Source: Paenibacillus sp. PastM-3
GTDB lineage: Bacteria; Bacillota; Bacilli; Paenibacillales; Paenibacillaceae
Direction of reading: 5' to 3'
Assembly (NCBI RefSeq): GCF_029893965.1
Contig: NZ_JARXXP010000024.1
Coordinates: 17,876-81,875, forward strand
Length of the DNA stretch: 64,000 nt
The position numbers and the translations under genes are program-made. This document shows, piece after piece, positions 42,947 to 50,777 of the stretch; within the stretch, counting starts at the first letter, position 1, and every line of letters starts with the position of its first letter. The notes under the pieces were generated by a model, which worked only from the letters and a program-made list of their open reading frames with translations, was not told the origin of the DNA and did not search any database.

Positions 42947-43510
42947 TTAGTTACGGAACACCTTTTTGCTGCGCACATATTCAACGTCAGCAATCCCCAG
43001 CCTTGTATTTGCCGTCCGCGCCAGCGCGAAGAAATAATCCGACAGCCGGTTCAGATAAATAACCGCCTCCGGATTAATGTCTGCGCTGCGCCCGAGCGTA
43101 ACCGCGCGCCGCTCCGCCCGCCGGCAGACCGTGCGGCAGACATGCAGCACCGAGGAGAGCTGGCTGCCTCCCGGCAGGATGAAGCGCTCCAGCACCGGAT
43201 TCTCCGCCTGCAGCTGGTCAATCCAGCCTTCCAGGCGGACAGCCATCTCGCTTTTAACCTTATATTTGTTCTCGCTCAGCTTCACAAAAGCCAGATCCGA
43301 GCCGCAGTCGAACAGCTCATGCTGAATCTCCAGCAGCTGCTCCCGCACATCGCTGAATCTTTCATCCTCCATCAGGCTGCGGGCCTGCCCGACAAAGCAG
43401 TTCAGCTCATCTATCGTTCCATAGGCCTCGACACGGACATCATCCTTGCCTACCCGGCCGCCGATCACTGAGGTCTCTCCTTTATCCCCCGTACGCGTAT
43501 AAATCGCCAT
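42947..43510 (-). CDS. pduO: PduO-type ATP:cob(I)alamin adenosyltransferase
   Basis: Transfers adenosyl from ATP to reduced corrinoid to make coenzyme B12, after the ring-building enzymes encoded about 7-20 kb to the left. The 187-residue protein has the N-terminal ATP loop IYTRTGDKGETSVIGGRV, then DELNCFVGQARS, and the C-terminal CRRAERRAVTL and LNRLSDYFFALAR, all diagnostic of the PduO/MMAB family. ATG at 43510 follows GGGGGAGGAAG. No cobalamin riboswitch is seen here, so adenosylation seems uncoupled from the riboswitch-controlled operon. Confidence 0.93.
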   Translation of the reverse strand: MAIYTRTGDKGETSVIGGRVGKDDVRVEAYGTIDELNCFVGQARSLMEDERFSDVREQLLEIQHELFDCGSDLAFVKLSENKYKVKSEMAVRLEGWIDQLQAENPVLERFILPGGSQLSSVLHVCRTVCRRAERRAVTLGRSADINPEAVIYLNRLSDYFFALARTANTRLGIADVEYVRSKKVFRN

Positions 43511-43720
43511 AGTAATCTTCCTCCCCCTCAGCACAATAAATCACATAATTATAGTGTAATCGCATCTGTACAGATTAGGCAAATAAAGCGCGGCATTTCT
43601 GCCATGTAAATAACTGCCTCAGCATTTTAATTTGTACGTCCATTCCTTTTACAAACCGGATTATAAAGGAATATTCTGGTTAATTAAGCAGTAAACAAGC
43701 GTTCAAGGAGGCTGACTGTA

Positions 43721-44428
43721 ATGCATGTTAGAATAAATCCGAGGATTGAGCCTGTCGAAACGGGAAATCAGCCCTATCCGTTAGTTTTCCGTATGTCGCG
43801 CTGGCATTATGTAGTTTCCGCTTGTACCATCCTTATGTCACTGTTTTTAATCGGGTATGGCTTATATCAGGCTGAGACCGGAGCATTGTTACTGTTAGTC
43901 AGCTTGGGTACTCTATTTCTGGTGCTCAGCCTGGCTTATATATTTCAGATCAGCAATTCCTTTGTGGAACTGGACAATAAGACGATGCGCTACAGGGAAT
44001 ACAGAAAAATCATTACACTTGATCTGGACCGGATCTATGTCGAAATGATCGAAGGGGCATTTTACGTGTACAGTCCCCAGCATCCCAGAATTACCCTAGG
44101 CGGCCAATACAAGAATGCAACGCTGCTGCACTCCCTTTTATATAAGCATAGTGAAGAGAACACCTCGCGGGCGGACGCGGCCTTCATTGAGGATTATAAC
44201 GGCTATAAGAGCTTTAGCGACAAAATATCCGGCGACAACCGGCGCAAACAGCGGAGAAATGACGTTCTTCTGGTGCTGATTTTCATCGCGGCCAATCTAT
44301 TTAATTATTACAGTAACCCGGGACGGGAGCTCATTGATTATGTTCTTTTCTTTATCCTGACGTTTGTGAGCTCCGGGGTAGCGATTTATACAGGAAGACG
44401 CAGGGCTGCACGCAGGAACGGACAATAA
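43721..44428 (+). CDS. Membrane protein of unknown function, 235 residues
   Basis: I do not recognise the family with confidence. Two adjacent membrane helices (about 28-47 and 53-75) are followed by a cytoplasmic beta-rich stretch (about 78-125, ISNSFVELDNKTMRYREYRK), reminiscent of the PH-like domains found after paired helices in small bacterial membrane proteins. A charged helical region (about 130-185) and a second pair of helices (about 187-225) follow, ending in a basic tail. A good AAGGAGG precedes the ATG. Single-gene unit. Confidence 0.75.
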   Translation: MHVRINPRIEPVETGNQPYPLVFRMSRWHYVVSACTILMSLFLIGYGLYQAETGALLLLVSLGTLFLVLSLAYIFQISNSFVELDNKTMRYREYRKIITLDLDRIYVEMIEGAFYVYSPQHPRITLGGQYKNATLLHSLLYKHSEENTSRADAAFIEDYNGYKSFSDKISGDNRRKQRRNDVLLVLIFIAANLFNYYSNPGRELIDYVLFFILTFVSSGVAIYTGRRRAARRNGQ

Positions 44429-44435
44429 GCTTCAG

Positions 44436-44466
44436 GGCCCGAACGGTCAAACCGGGTCTTTTTTGA
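44436..44466 (+). terminator. Terminator after the 235-residue membrane protein gene
   Basis: Arms GGCCCG and CGGGTC with a short loop, followed by TTTTTT; it overlaps the end of the convergent hydrolase gene. Confidence 0.6.
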
Positions 44467-45343
44467 GAAAATCAATCATTTCCCGGTGCACGCGCTCCGG
44501 CTGCTCATGATTAACACCGTGGCCTGAGCCCTGAATGACCTTGTAGCGGAAATTTCCGGCGTCCAGTACGCTTGTGAAGTCTTTCTTCCGGTCCAGCCGG
44601 TAATCTCCCAGCAGAAAATACAGCCTCTCCCGCACACCGGCCGCCTTCGCCTGGTCATATAACTGCAGCTTATGTATAAACATCGCCTGCTGATTGTGAT
44701 TCTTCATTAGAAGGACTATATGCTCAGCCACTTCGGGATGCTTTTCGGACAGGCGGGATTCCGGTGAACTGAGCTTGTTAAATACCTTAAGCAGATTTTT
44801 ACGGGTCGGCACAAGGATCTCCGGGAACATCATCGTAAGCGTCTGCAGCATGCTTTTTAACGGTGCAGTGACCATCCCGCCTTCCATACAGACAGCCTTC
44901 AGCACCCTCCCCGGCTCGTTAACCGTGTAGTTAAAGGCCATGTACGCCCCGTTTGACACGCCTGCCGCATAAAATTGCTCCAGTCCCAGTCCGTCAGCCA
45001 CCCTGCTGATCCAGTCCACCTGATTAAAGGCCTGTTTATTGAAGCTGGCATCCGGTATACTTTTGCCGGGACCGCCCAGTGTATCGACCGCAATACAGTA
45101 AAAATGCTGTGATAGCGCCTTCATATTCAGCAGCCACATCACCGCCGAATTGTCACCAACTCCGTGAAACAGCAGCAGCGGCGGCAAAGCGGCATCACCA
45201 GCCGTGATGATATGGGTTGTCCCGTAAGGCGTATCCATATCAAGCTCCTGAAACTCCACCCCCCAATGCCCCAAAAGCTCATCATAGGACTGCAGCACCT
45301 GTGTTTTACCGGCCTCGCTTTTGAATACCTTGACCATGACCAT
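44447..45343 (-). CDS. Alpha/beta-fold hydrolase
   Basis: 298-residue cytoplasmic hydrolase. The fold is shown by the oxyanion region LLLFHGVGDNSAVMW, the nucleophile elbow AAGVSNGAYMAFN (Ser in GxSxG), an acidic residue in LLGDYRLDRKKDF and the catalytic His in GSGHGVNHEQPERV. These give an intact triad, but substrate cannot be inferred from sequence. The start lies after AAGGGCGG. It is read leftward just downstream of the Spo0E-like gene terminator and stands alone. Confidence 0.85.
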   Translation of the reverse strand: MVMVKVFKSEAGKTQVLQSYDELLGHWGVEFQELDMDTPYGTTHIITAGDAALPPLLLFHGVGDNSAVMWLLNMKALSQHFYCIAVDTLGGPGKSIPDASFNKQAFNQVDWISRVADGLGLEQFYAAGVSNGAYMAFNYTVNEPGRVLKAVCMEGGMVTAPLKSMLQTLTMMFPEILVPTRKNLLKVFNKLSSPESRLSEKHPEVAEHIVLLMKNHNQQAMFIHKLQLYDQAKAAGVRERLYFLLGDYRLDRKKDFTSVLDAGNFRYKVIQGSGHGVNHEQPERVHREMIDFLKKDPV

Positions 45344-45368
45344 TCCGCCCTTCTGTTAAGTTAGTCAT

Positions 45369-45391
45369 AAAAAAAGAGCCCGAAGGCTCTC
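45369..45391 (-). terminator. Terminator after the Spo0E-like gene
   Basis: Stem AGAGCC/GGCTCT with a TTCG loop followed on the minus strand by TTTTTTT. Confidence 0.85.
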
Positions 45392-45422
45392 CCTATAAAG
45401 GGGATTTCCACATAAGCCAGGC

Positions 45423-45668
45423 TTAGTGGTAGGCCCCCCTCATATATTCATTAATTTTGCGGTCCAGCAGACAGCTGATCTCAATGACAAGCTCGGAGGT
45501 AAAGGATTTCTCCTGGACAAATATCTGCTCCATTCTGCTGCGGAGAACCAGAATTTCATCTTCCAGTGTCCGCTTGCGCGCAGAAGCAGCATCAACAGCA
45601 GAATGCCCGCTCTGCGGATAGCTTCCCCCGCCGTAGGGAGACAGGTAACAATCGCCTATGAGCATCAT
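45423..45668 (-). CDS. Spo0E-like aspartyl-phosphate phosphatase
   Basis: 81 residues. The C-terminal half forms two helices (LEDEILVLRSRMEQIFV and the second helix ending LLDRKINEYMRG) that match the Spo0E family, whose signature is S-x-x-L-D-x-x-I-x-x-Y. Such proteins dephosphorylate Spo0A~P and delay sporulation. The first 30 residues are Gly/Tyr/Ser-rich and not conserved. Start follows AGGGGG; an adjacent second ATG is also possible. Single-gene unit with its own terminator. The target could be another response regulator. Confidence 0.8.
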   Translation of the reverse strand: MMLIGDCYLSPYGGGSYPQSGHSAVDAASARKRTLEDEILVLRSRMEQIFVQEKSFTSELVIEISCLLDRKINEYMRGAYH

Positions 45669-45766
45669 TCGTTCCCCCTAATGAAATGGAATAGTAAAAT
45701 AATACCATATACTAAGAAGAAGTGCCATTGATTGCTATCCTCCGGCTCACCGCAATAACAGCTGTC

Positions 45767-46987
45767 CTATTCCGTCCGCTCCCGTTCCAGCTGCTGGACA
45801 AAAGCACCGATCCGCTCGATGGCCTCATTCAGCTGGGCTACGGATGTTGCATAGGAGCAGCGGAGATAGCCTTCCCCGCCGAGACCGAACACACTGCCCG
45901 GCACTGCCGCCACTTTGTACTCCATCAGCAGACGCTGGGCGAACTGGTCAGATGTAAGACCGGTACGGCGGACGCTCGGGAACGCGTAGAAAGCGCCCTG
46001 CGGCTCATGGCAATCCAGGCCGGCCTCGCGCAGGCCCTTGACGATCAGGCGGCGGCGCTGGTTATAGGAGTCCGTCATCCGGTCCTTCTCCTCCATCCCG
46101 TTGGTGAGCGCCTCCAGAGCAGCAACCTGGCCCATGGACGGTGCACACATCACAGTGTACTGGTGGATCTTCAGCATCGCGGAGATCAGATCAGGATGAC
46201 CGCAGGCATAACCCATCCGCCAGCCGGTCATGGCAAAGGCCTTGGAGAAGCCGCTGACCAGAATCGTCCGGTCCATCATGCCGGGCAGCGACGGGAAGCT
46301 TACATGATTGCTGCCATAGGTCAGCTCGGCATAGATCTCATCGGAGATAACAATCAGGTCATGCTTCTCGACTACCCTGGCAATCGGCTCCCAGTCCTCA
46401 CGGGTCATAATGGCTCCTGTCGGATTGCTCGGATAACACAGGATCAGAATCTTCGAGCGTGGTGTAATCTTGGCCTCAAGATCCGCAGCTGTCAGCTTAA
46501 AGTTATTCTCGCCGAAGGTCTCGATTCCGACCGGGATTCCCCCGCCGATTGACGTAATCGGTGAATAGGAGATGTAACACGGCTCAGGGATCAGAATTTC
46601 ATCTCCGGGCGAGATGAGGGCGCGGAGCGCCAGATCAATCGCTTCACTGCCGCCCACCGTCGCGATAATCTGGTTGGCCGGATTGTAAGTAACTGCAAAC
46701 CGGGAATGCAGGTAATTCGCAATCCCTTCACGCAGCTCAGGCATCCCGGCATTTGATGTATAACCGGTAAAACCTCTCTCTAATGAGTAGACACAGGCTT
46801 CCCTGACATGCCAGGGGGTCTTGAAATCGGGTTCGCCGACCCCGAGTGAAATAACATCCTTGCTGCCTGCGGCCAGATCAAAAAACTTGCGGATACCTGA
46901 CGGCTGGATCTGCTGAACCAGCGGCGCCAGATAGGAATTCATGGATTTGCCTGATTCTCCGGTCTGCTTCTGATTATTCGTGATCAT
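45767..46987 (-). CDS. alaT: Class I aminotransferase, probable alanine transaminase
   Basis: PLP enzyme of 406 residues. Marks are VISLGVGEPDFKTPWHVREA at the N-terminus, GYTSNAGMPELREGIANY, the PLP lysine in SGFSKAFAMTGWRMGYACG and the C-terminal substrate Arg in YLRCSYATS. The Lrp-type regulator gene 13 nt upstream makes this pair equivalent to B. subtilis alaR-alaT (yugG-yugH), where AlaT makes alanine from pyruvate; a broader substrate range is possible. Start at 46987 follows AAAGGAAG. Confidence 0.87.
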   Translation of the reverse strand: MITNNQKQTGESGKSMNSYLAPLVQQIQPSGIRKFFDLAAGSKDVISLGVGEPDFKTPWHVREACVYSLERGFTGYTSNAGMPELREGIANYLHSRFAVTYNPANQIIATVGGSEAIDLALRALISPGDEILIPEPCYISYSPITSIGGGIPVGIETFGENNFKLTAADLEAKITPRSKILILCYPSNPTGAIMTREDWEPIARVVEKHDLIVISDEIYAELTYGSNHVSFPSLPGMMDRTILVSGFSKAFAMTGWRMGYACGHPDLISAMLKIHQYTVMCAPSMGQVAALEALTNGMEEKDRMTDSYNQRRRLIVKGLREAGLDCHEPQGAFYAFPSVRRTGLTSDQFAQRLLMEYKVAAVPGSVFGLGGEGYLRCSYATSVAQLNEAIERIGAFVQQLERERTE

Positions 46988-47000
46988 ATGATTACTTCCT

Positions 47001-47501
47001 TTACGGAGATATCAGCAGACGATTGTCCTCTTCATGCTCTTCAAAGATGATACCGTCCTGTTTGTATTTTTTGAGCGTAAAGTTGGTTTTGGTGGAAAGC
47101 ACCGAATCGATCGGCGAGAGCTTCTCGGATACAAAATTGGCTACCTCACGGAGGTTGCGTCCCTCTACTTCGACCAGCAGGTCGTAAGCGCCGGACATCA
47201 GATAGACTGATTTCACCTGAGGATACAGATAGATGCGCTCCGCTATACCTTCAAAGCCGCGTCCGCGCTCGGGTGTAATCTGCACCTCGATCAGTGCGGT
47301 CACCCGCTCATCGCTCACTTTATCCCAGTTGACGACAGTCGCATATTTTACGATGACATGATCCTTTTCCATCTGCTCAATCGCCGTCTTTACATCTTCT
47401 TCCTCCGCTCCAAGCAGGGTCGCCATCAGCGCCGCAGAGCTCCGGGCGTCCTCCTTGAGCAGTTCCAGCACTTTCCTCTTTAATTCGTCCATTTCCTTCA
47501 T
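47001..47501 (-). CDS. alaR: Lrp/AsnC-family regulator, AlaR-like
   Basis: 166 residues. An N-terminal winged helix (about 5-65, LLKEDARSSAALMATLLGA then EDVKTAIEQMEKDHVIVKYA) is followed by the RAM ligand-binding domain (about 70-145, VTALIEVQITPERGRGFEGI and SGAYDLLVEVEGRNLREV). AsnC-type proteins bind amino acids through the RAM domain. It precedes the aminotransferase gene with 13 nt between, which fits AlaR controlling alaT. Start follows GGGGGAAGGC. Confidence 0.88.
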   Translation of the reverse strand: MKEMDELKRKVLELLKEDARSSAALMATLLGAEEEDVKTAIEQMEKDHVIVKYATVVNWDKVSDERVTALIEVQITPERGRGFEGIAERIYLYPQVKSVYLMSGAYDLLVEVEGRNLREVANFVSEKLSPIDSVLSTKTNFTLKKYKQDGIIFEEHEEDNRLLISP

Positions 47502-47604
47502 GCCTTCCCCCCGGATAGTTCGCCTGCCAGCCTAAATTCTTCAGCGCGGCACAGCGAAAAGAGTTTAATACTAATATGACATGAAAATGTCGCTTCTGCA
47601 AACA

Positions 47605-47632
47605 AAATAACCCTGCATGAGCGGGGTTAGGT
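47605..47632 (-). terminator. Probable terminator of the 136-residue ORF
   Basis: Short stem AACCC/GGGTT with further pairing in the 10-nt loop region, then ATTTTG on the minus strand, overlapping the stop codon of the gene upstream. Confidence 0.5.
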
Positions 47633-48042
47633 TATATTTTGCCAAATGATTTACGTCTTTTATTTGTTAATTCCTTATACTGCAACTTCAATTCCTTAAG
47701 CCCATATTTCTCCAAACCTGACTCAGTCAAATAACATAGCGAGTCCGTCATTACTCGGCCTTCTTTTATTTCAACCATCTTCCATGGGTCATAGCTGTCA
47801 AGGTTCATGGAGCTTAATATTTCTGATATATCAGGTCTCCCCGCATCATATGTTCTGGATGTCAATAAGTGTGGTGGTGATTTCTTTACAAATGGCTTGG
47901 AGGATCTAGGATATTTGTATTTGTCTAAATTAAACGGTTTATAAAGATATCGGCGCCTTTTTTTTCCTGAAGAAAGTGTACCCAACAGGATTGGCTTTTC
48001 ATTTTCTTTTGCAGGCATCCTTACTATATAGAACTTATCCAT
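47632..48042 (-). CDS. Unknown protein of 136 residues in an AT-rich islet
   Basis: Starts MDKFYIVRMPAKENEKPILL and has a basic, aromatic-rich middle (SGKKRRRYLYKPFNLDKYKY). No membrane segment, signal or catalytic motif is evident. ATG at 48042 follows GGGGAG and lies one base after the stop codon of the frameshifted gene upstream, so the two were probably a coupled pair. Base composition is clearly lower in GC than the surroundings (the flanking genes are GC-rich), suggesting acquisition by transfer. The pairing with a possible HipA-like remnant hints at a former toxin-antitoxin or kinase-partner module, but this is speculative. Confidence 0.6.
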   Translation of the reverse strand: MDKFYIVRMPAKENEKPILLGTLSSGKKRRRYLYKPFNLDKYKYPRSSKPFVKKSPPHLLTSRTYDAGRPDISEILSSMNLDSYDPWKMVEIKEGRVMTDSLCYLTESGLEKYGLKELKLQYKELTNKRRKSFGKI

Positions 48043-48043
48043 C

Positions 48044-48366
48044 TCACTGCTCCCCCTCAATTATTTTCAAAAAATCTAATCTTTCAACAAGACCAAATAA
48101 CATACAGCTTAATATTGAATCCGGAATAATTCCTTTAAATTCATTTAATATAACTTCGAATTGAGTGGATTGAATTTCAATAAACGGCTTAATAAGCACA
48201 CCCCATCTCCAAACTTAAACAAACCTCTTTGGATTCCGCTTTCGGTTTTTTTTGTAAGCCAAATCTTCCTTGTCACCCCGGAAACTGCAGCGTCAGGTAA
48301 CTCTATCCAATCAGAAAAATCGGGTAATATTTTCATTTTCCCCTCCCCGACTCTAAAACCTGTCAT
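48044..48366 (-). pseudogene. Frameshifted small gene, possibly a HipA-like kinase remnant
   Basis: The frame begins at an ATG with AAAGGAGA 5 nt upstream, contains FSDWIELPDAAVSGVTRKIW and TESGIQRGLFKFGDG, then falls out of frame at a GGGG run near 48205-48215. If one more G is assumed (G5), reading continues as GVLIKPFIEIQSTQFEVILN and on to a stop at 48044-48046, one base before the next gene. The exact fit to the next start argues that a single base was lost (or mis-sequenced). The RGLFKF segment and the C-terminal helices recall HipA-like/phosphatidylinositol-kinase-like proteins, but at about 107 residues the central kinase core would be missing. The family call is weak; the frameshift is seen directly. 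Confidence 0.6.
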
Positions 48367-48442
48367 GAGAATCTCCTTTTAGCTTTGCTATGTAATTATT
48401 ATATTGCAAAGTGCAGTACAAGTTAAACATATGTAATGTAAA

Positions 48443-48480
48443 TAAAAAAACCGTCCACCGAAAGAATTTCGGACGGACGG
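48443..48480 (-). terminator. Terminator of the CotF-like gene pair
   Basis: Arms CCGTCC and GGACGG with an inner CCGAAA/TTTCGG stem, followed on the minus strand by TTTTTTTATTT. Confidence 0.85.
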
Positions 48481-48547
48481 AAAATTCGGTTACGGAATCA
48501 ATCGAGACAACCGGTGTATACTGTGCTTCACCGCCTGCTCGGCAGGT

Positions 48548-48940
48548 TTACATATAGTATGGGTTGTGATTCTGCACGTTCGGCTGATGCACCGGTACTC
48601 CCGCAGCCTGATTATATGCTCCGGCGCCGCCTATTTTCTGCTGTACAAACTGCTGGCATTTCACCTGCGTCTGATGAGCGGTCTGGATCTGCTTGTCCAC
48701 ATCCTGACGCAGCGCTTTTCCCGGTGTAGTATACATGTTCAGCTGTGACATTTGGGTATACAGATCCCCCTGCAGACGGAGGGTATCCATGGTCAGATCA
48801 TTGAACACCCGGCGCACAGTCGGACAATTCGATTCGGTTGCAGCGGTCGTATATTCGCGCACCGTGCGCTTTAAATCCGCAAGAACAGTATTCAGCAAAT
48901 CCTCGTCTGCCATAAATGCGGTTCCGTTTTGAGCGTACAC
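48548..48940 (-). CDS. CotF-like spore coat protein
   Basis: 130 residues of helical, Gln/Asn-rich sequence: LNTVLADLKRTVREYTTAAT, then SNCPTVRRVFNDLTMDTLR, the pattern of the CotF/coat-protein-F family, whose two helices carry conserved cysteine and arginine positions. The tail GVPVHQPNVQNHNPYYM is typical of coat proteins. A GTG at 48940 is preferred to the ATG two codons earlier, because AGGAGG is 8 nt before the GTG but only 2 nt before the ATG. It follows the second CotF-like gene by about 55 nt and shares its transcript. Confidence 0.82.
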   Translation of the reverse strand: MYAQNGTAFMADEDLLNTVLADLKRTVREYTTAATESNCPTVRRVFNDLTMDTLRLQGDLYTQMSQLNMYTTPGKALRQDVDKQIQTAHQTQVKCQQFVQQKIGGAGAYNQAAGVPVHQPNVQNHNPYYM

Positions 48941-48995
48941 TAGCATTACCTCCTGTTTGTTGTATATGGATTGTTGGCTAAAAGAAGCCCATTCA

Positions 48996-49229
48996 TTATT
49001 GCGGCTGTGTCGGCGCATATTGCTGATGCTGCTGCATCAGCTGGATCAGCGAATTCATGTGCTGGCTGTGGCTCTGAATCTGCTGGACGCAGATCTGCTG
49101 GACCGTCGGGTTCTGGGTTGTGCCTGCGGTTGCAGCCAGCTGCTTGATAAGCAGATCTTCATTGGAAATGGAGTCGGCGATGTATTCCAGTTCTTTGCCG
49201 CTTAACGCCTGCATTTGGGTTGAGTGCAT
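48996..49229 (-). CDS. Small CotF-related spore protein, 77 residues
   Basis: Starts MHSTQMQALSGKELEYIADS and continues with helical Gln-rich sequence (NPTVQQICVQQIQSHSQHMN) to a QQHQQYAPTQPQ tail. It is like the first half of CotF proteins and like small spore-coat-associated proteins in Paenibacillus. ATG at 49229 follows AAGGAGGGA. It leads a two-gene unit with the longer CotF-like gene, probably expressed in the mother cell late in sporulation, although no sigma-K promoter was identified. Confidence 0.75.
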   Translation of the reverse strand: MHSTQMQALSGKELEYIADSISNEDLLIKQLAATAGTTQNPTVQQICVQQIQSHSQHMNSLIQLMQQHQQYAPTQPQ

Positions 49230-49413
49230 TTTCGTAATTCCCTCCTTCTTAATGTACAAGCAGTCCTTATTATGCCGCTGCTGCCTATGGTTTATGTAGC
49301 TCCTGCAACTTACCAGTTTACCCGCAAGCATAAAAAGGTTCTTGATCCCTAGTATCAGGGCAACCAAAACAGACAATACTACTCTAGCGGAATCTCATTA
49401 AGGAGAGATACAC

Positions 49414-50652
49414 ATGAAACTTAACAGCGGACAGCTGCCCTGGGAATCCACTTTTAAAGACCGTCCATCGTATCCTTCATTGGAGGGCGATTTATCCTGC
49501 GACTGCCTGATCGTCGGAGGAGGCATGGGCGGAGCCATGATGGCCTATAGACTCTCGTTAAGCGGAGCTTCTGCAGTCCTGATCGATAAGCGGGAAATCG
49601 CCGGCGGCAGCTCCCACGCCAATACGGGCCTGCTGCAGATTGCCAATGACAAATCTTTGACCGCCTGCATCAATACCTTCGGGGAAGCAAACGGTGTCTT
49701 ATTCTATAAATTATGCAAGGAAGCTCTGGATAACATTCTGGACCTGCCCGGGAAGCTTGATATTGATCCCCAAATCATTCCCCGCAGCAGCCTGCTCTAT
49801 GCAAGCACGCCAGAGGATGTCCCGCTGCTCCGGCAGGAGCACGAAACGCTTACCGCCCACGGGTTTCATTCGGAATTTTGGGGGGCAGACAAGGTTAGGG
49901 AACACTATTCCTTCTCCAAACCGGCAGCTCTATATTCCAAGGGTGATGCCGAGACGAACCCGTTCCGCACGGTCCATAGTCTGATTCACAAGGCGCATTC
50001 CGGCGGTGTCCGCATATATGAGCATACCCGTGCCATCCGTTATGAGTACCATGCTGACGGGGTTACCTGTTATACAGACCGGGGCAGCATTTTTGCCAAA
50101 AAGGTGATATTCTCCATGGGCTATGAGACACAGGAGATGAAAAAGGACCGGGGTGCGGAGCTGATCAACACGTATGCCATCAAGACCCGTCCGCTGGCCA
50201 AGCTTCCTAAATGGCACGAGCAGAGCCTGCTCTGGGAAACGGCGCGGCCCTATCTTTATTTCCGGACCACTCCTGAGGGCTGCATTATTGCCGGAGGCAA
50301 GGATGAACAGCTTACCGATCCGGAGCGGCGTGAGGTGAGGGTGCTCTCTCAGTGCCGGCAGCTGCTGGAGGAGGTTGAAGCGCTGTTTCCGGAGGTTAAG
50401 GGCGTGGAGGCGGAATATGCCTGGGGCGCTGTGTTTGGCACCACGCGGGACGGACTCCCGTTAATAGGTCCTCATCCGGAATACCCGCACTGCTATTTCA
50501 TTGAAGGCTACGGCGGCAACGGCACGGTATACAGCATGATTGCGGCTGATTTGCTGGCTGATACGCTGGCAGGCCGTGAACGCCCTGAGCTGGAGCTGTT
50601 CTCGCTAACACGAAGCGCCAAGCCGTCGCCTGCTCCTGCTGTGGAGGCTTAG
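49414..50652 (+). CDS. FAD-dependent oxidoreductase, DAO family
   Basis: 412-residue flavoprotein. The Rossmann dinucleotide motif is CDCLIVGGGMGGAMMAYRLS, followed by the FAD-ribose contact DKREIAGGSSHANTGLLQIA and, near the C-terminus, AWGAVFGTTRDGLPLIGPHP and IEGYGGNGTVYSMIAADLLA. This is the D-amino-acid/glycine oxidase (DAO) superfamily, members of which oxidise amines; the SSHANTG form is common in YgaF/PuuB-like proteins. Substrate unknown. Start follows AAGGAGAG. It converges on the lipoprotein oxidoreductase gene. Confidence 0.88.
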   Translation: MKLNSGQLPWESTFKDRPSYPSLEGDLSCDCLIVGGGMGGAMMAYRLSLSGASAVLIDKREIAGGSSHANTGLLQIANDKSLTACINTFGEANGVLFYKLCKEALDNILDLPGKLDIDPQIIPRSSLLYASTPEDVPLLRQEHETLTAHGFHSEFWGADKVREHYSFSKPAALYSKGDAETNPFRTVHSLIHKAHSGGVRIYEHTRAIRYEYHADGVTCYTDRGSIFAKKVIFSMGYETQEMKKDRGAELINTYAIKTRPLAKLPKWHEQSLLWETARPYLYFRTTPEGCIIAGGKDEQLTDPERREVRVLSQCRQLLEEVEALFPEVKGVEAEYAWGAVFGTTRDGLPLIGPHPEYPHCYFIEGYGGNGTVYSMIAADLLADTLAGRERPELELFSLTRSAKPSPAPAVEA

Positions 50653-50685
50653 CTGCACCGAAGCTTTTGAGGCAGGTTCCGGGCA

Positions 50686-50737
50686 CAAAAAACAGCAGGA
50701 GTCCTGCCCGTATGGGCAAGAGCTCCTGCTGTTTGAT
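50686..50737. terminator. Bidirectional terminator between the two oxidoreductase genes
   Basis: Arms AAACAGCAGGAG and CTCCTGCTGTTT with an inner stem, flanked by A- and T-rich sequence. Confidence 0.85.
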
Positions 50738-50777
50738 TTTATCTGTGCGAAGATGCCGGTGGAGAAAGCTGAAGCCC

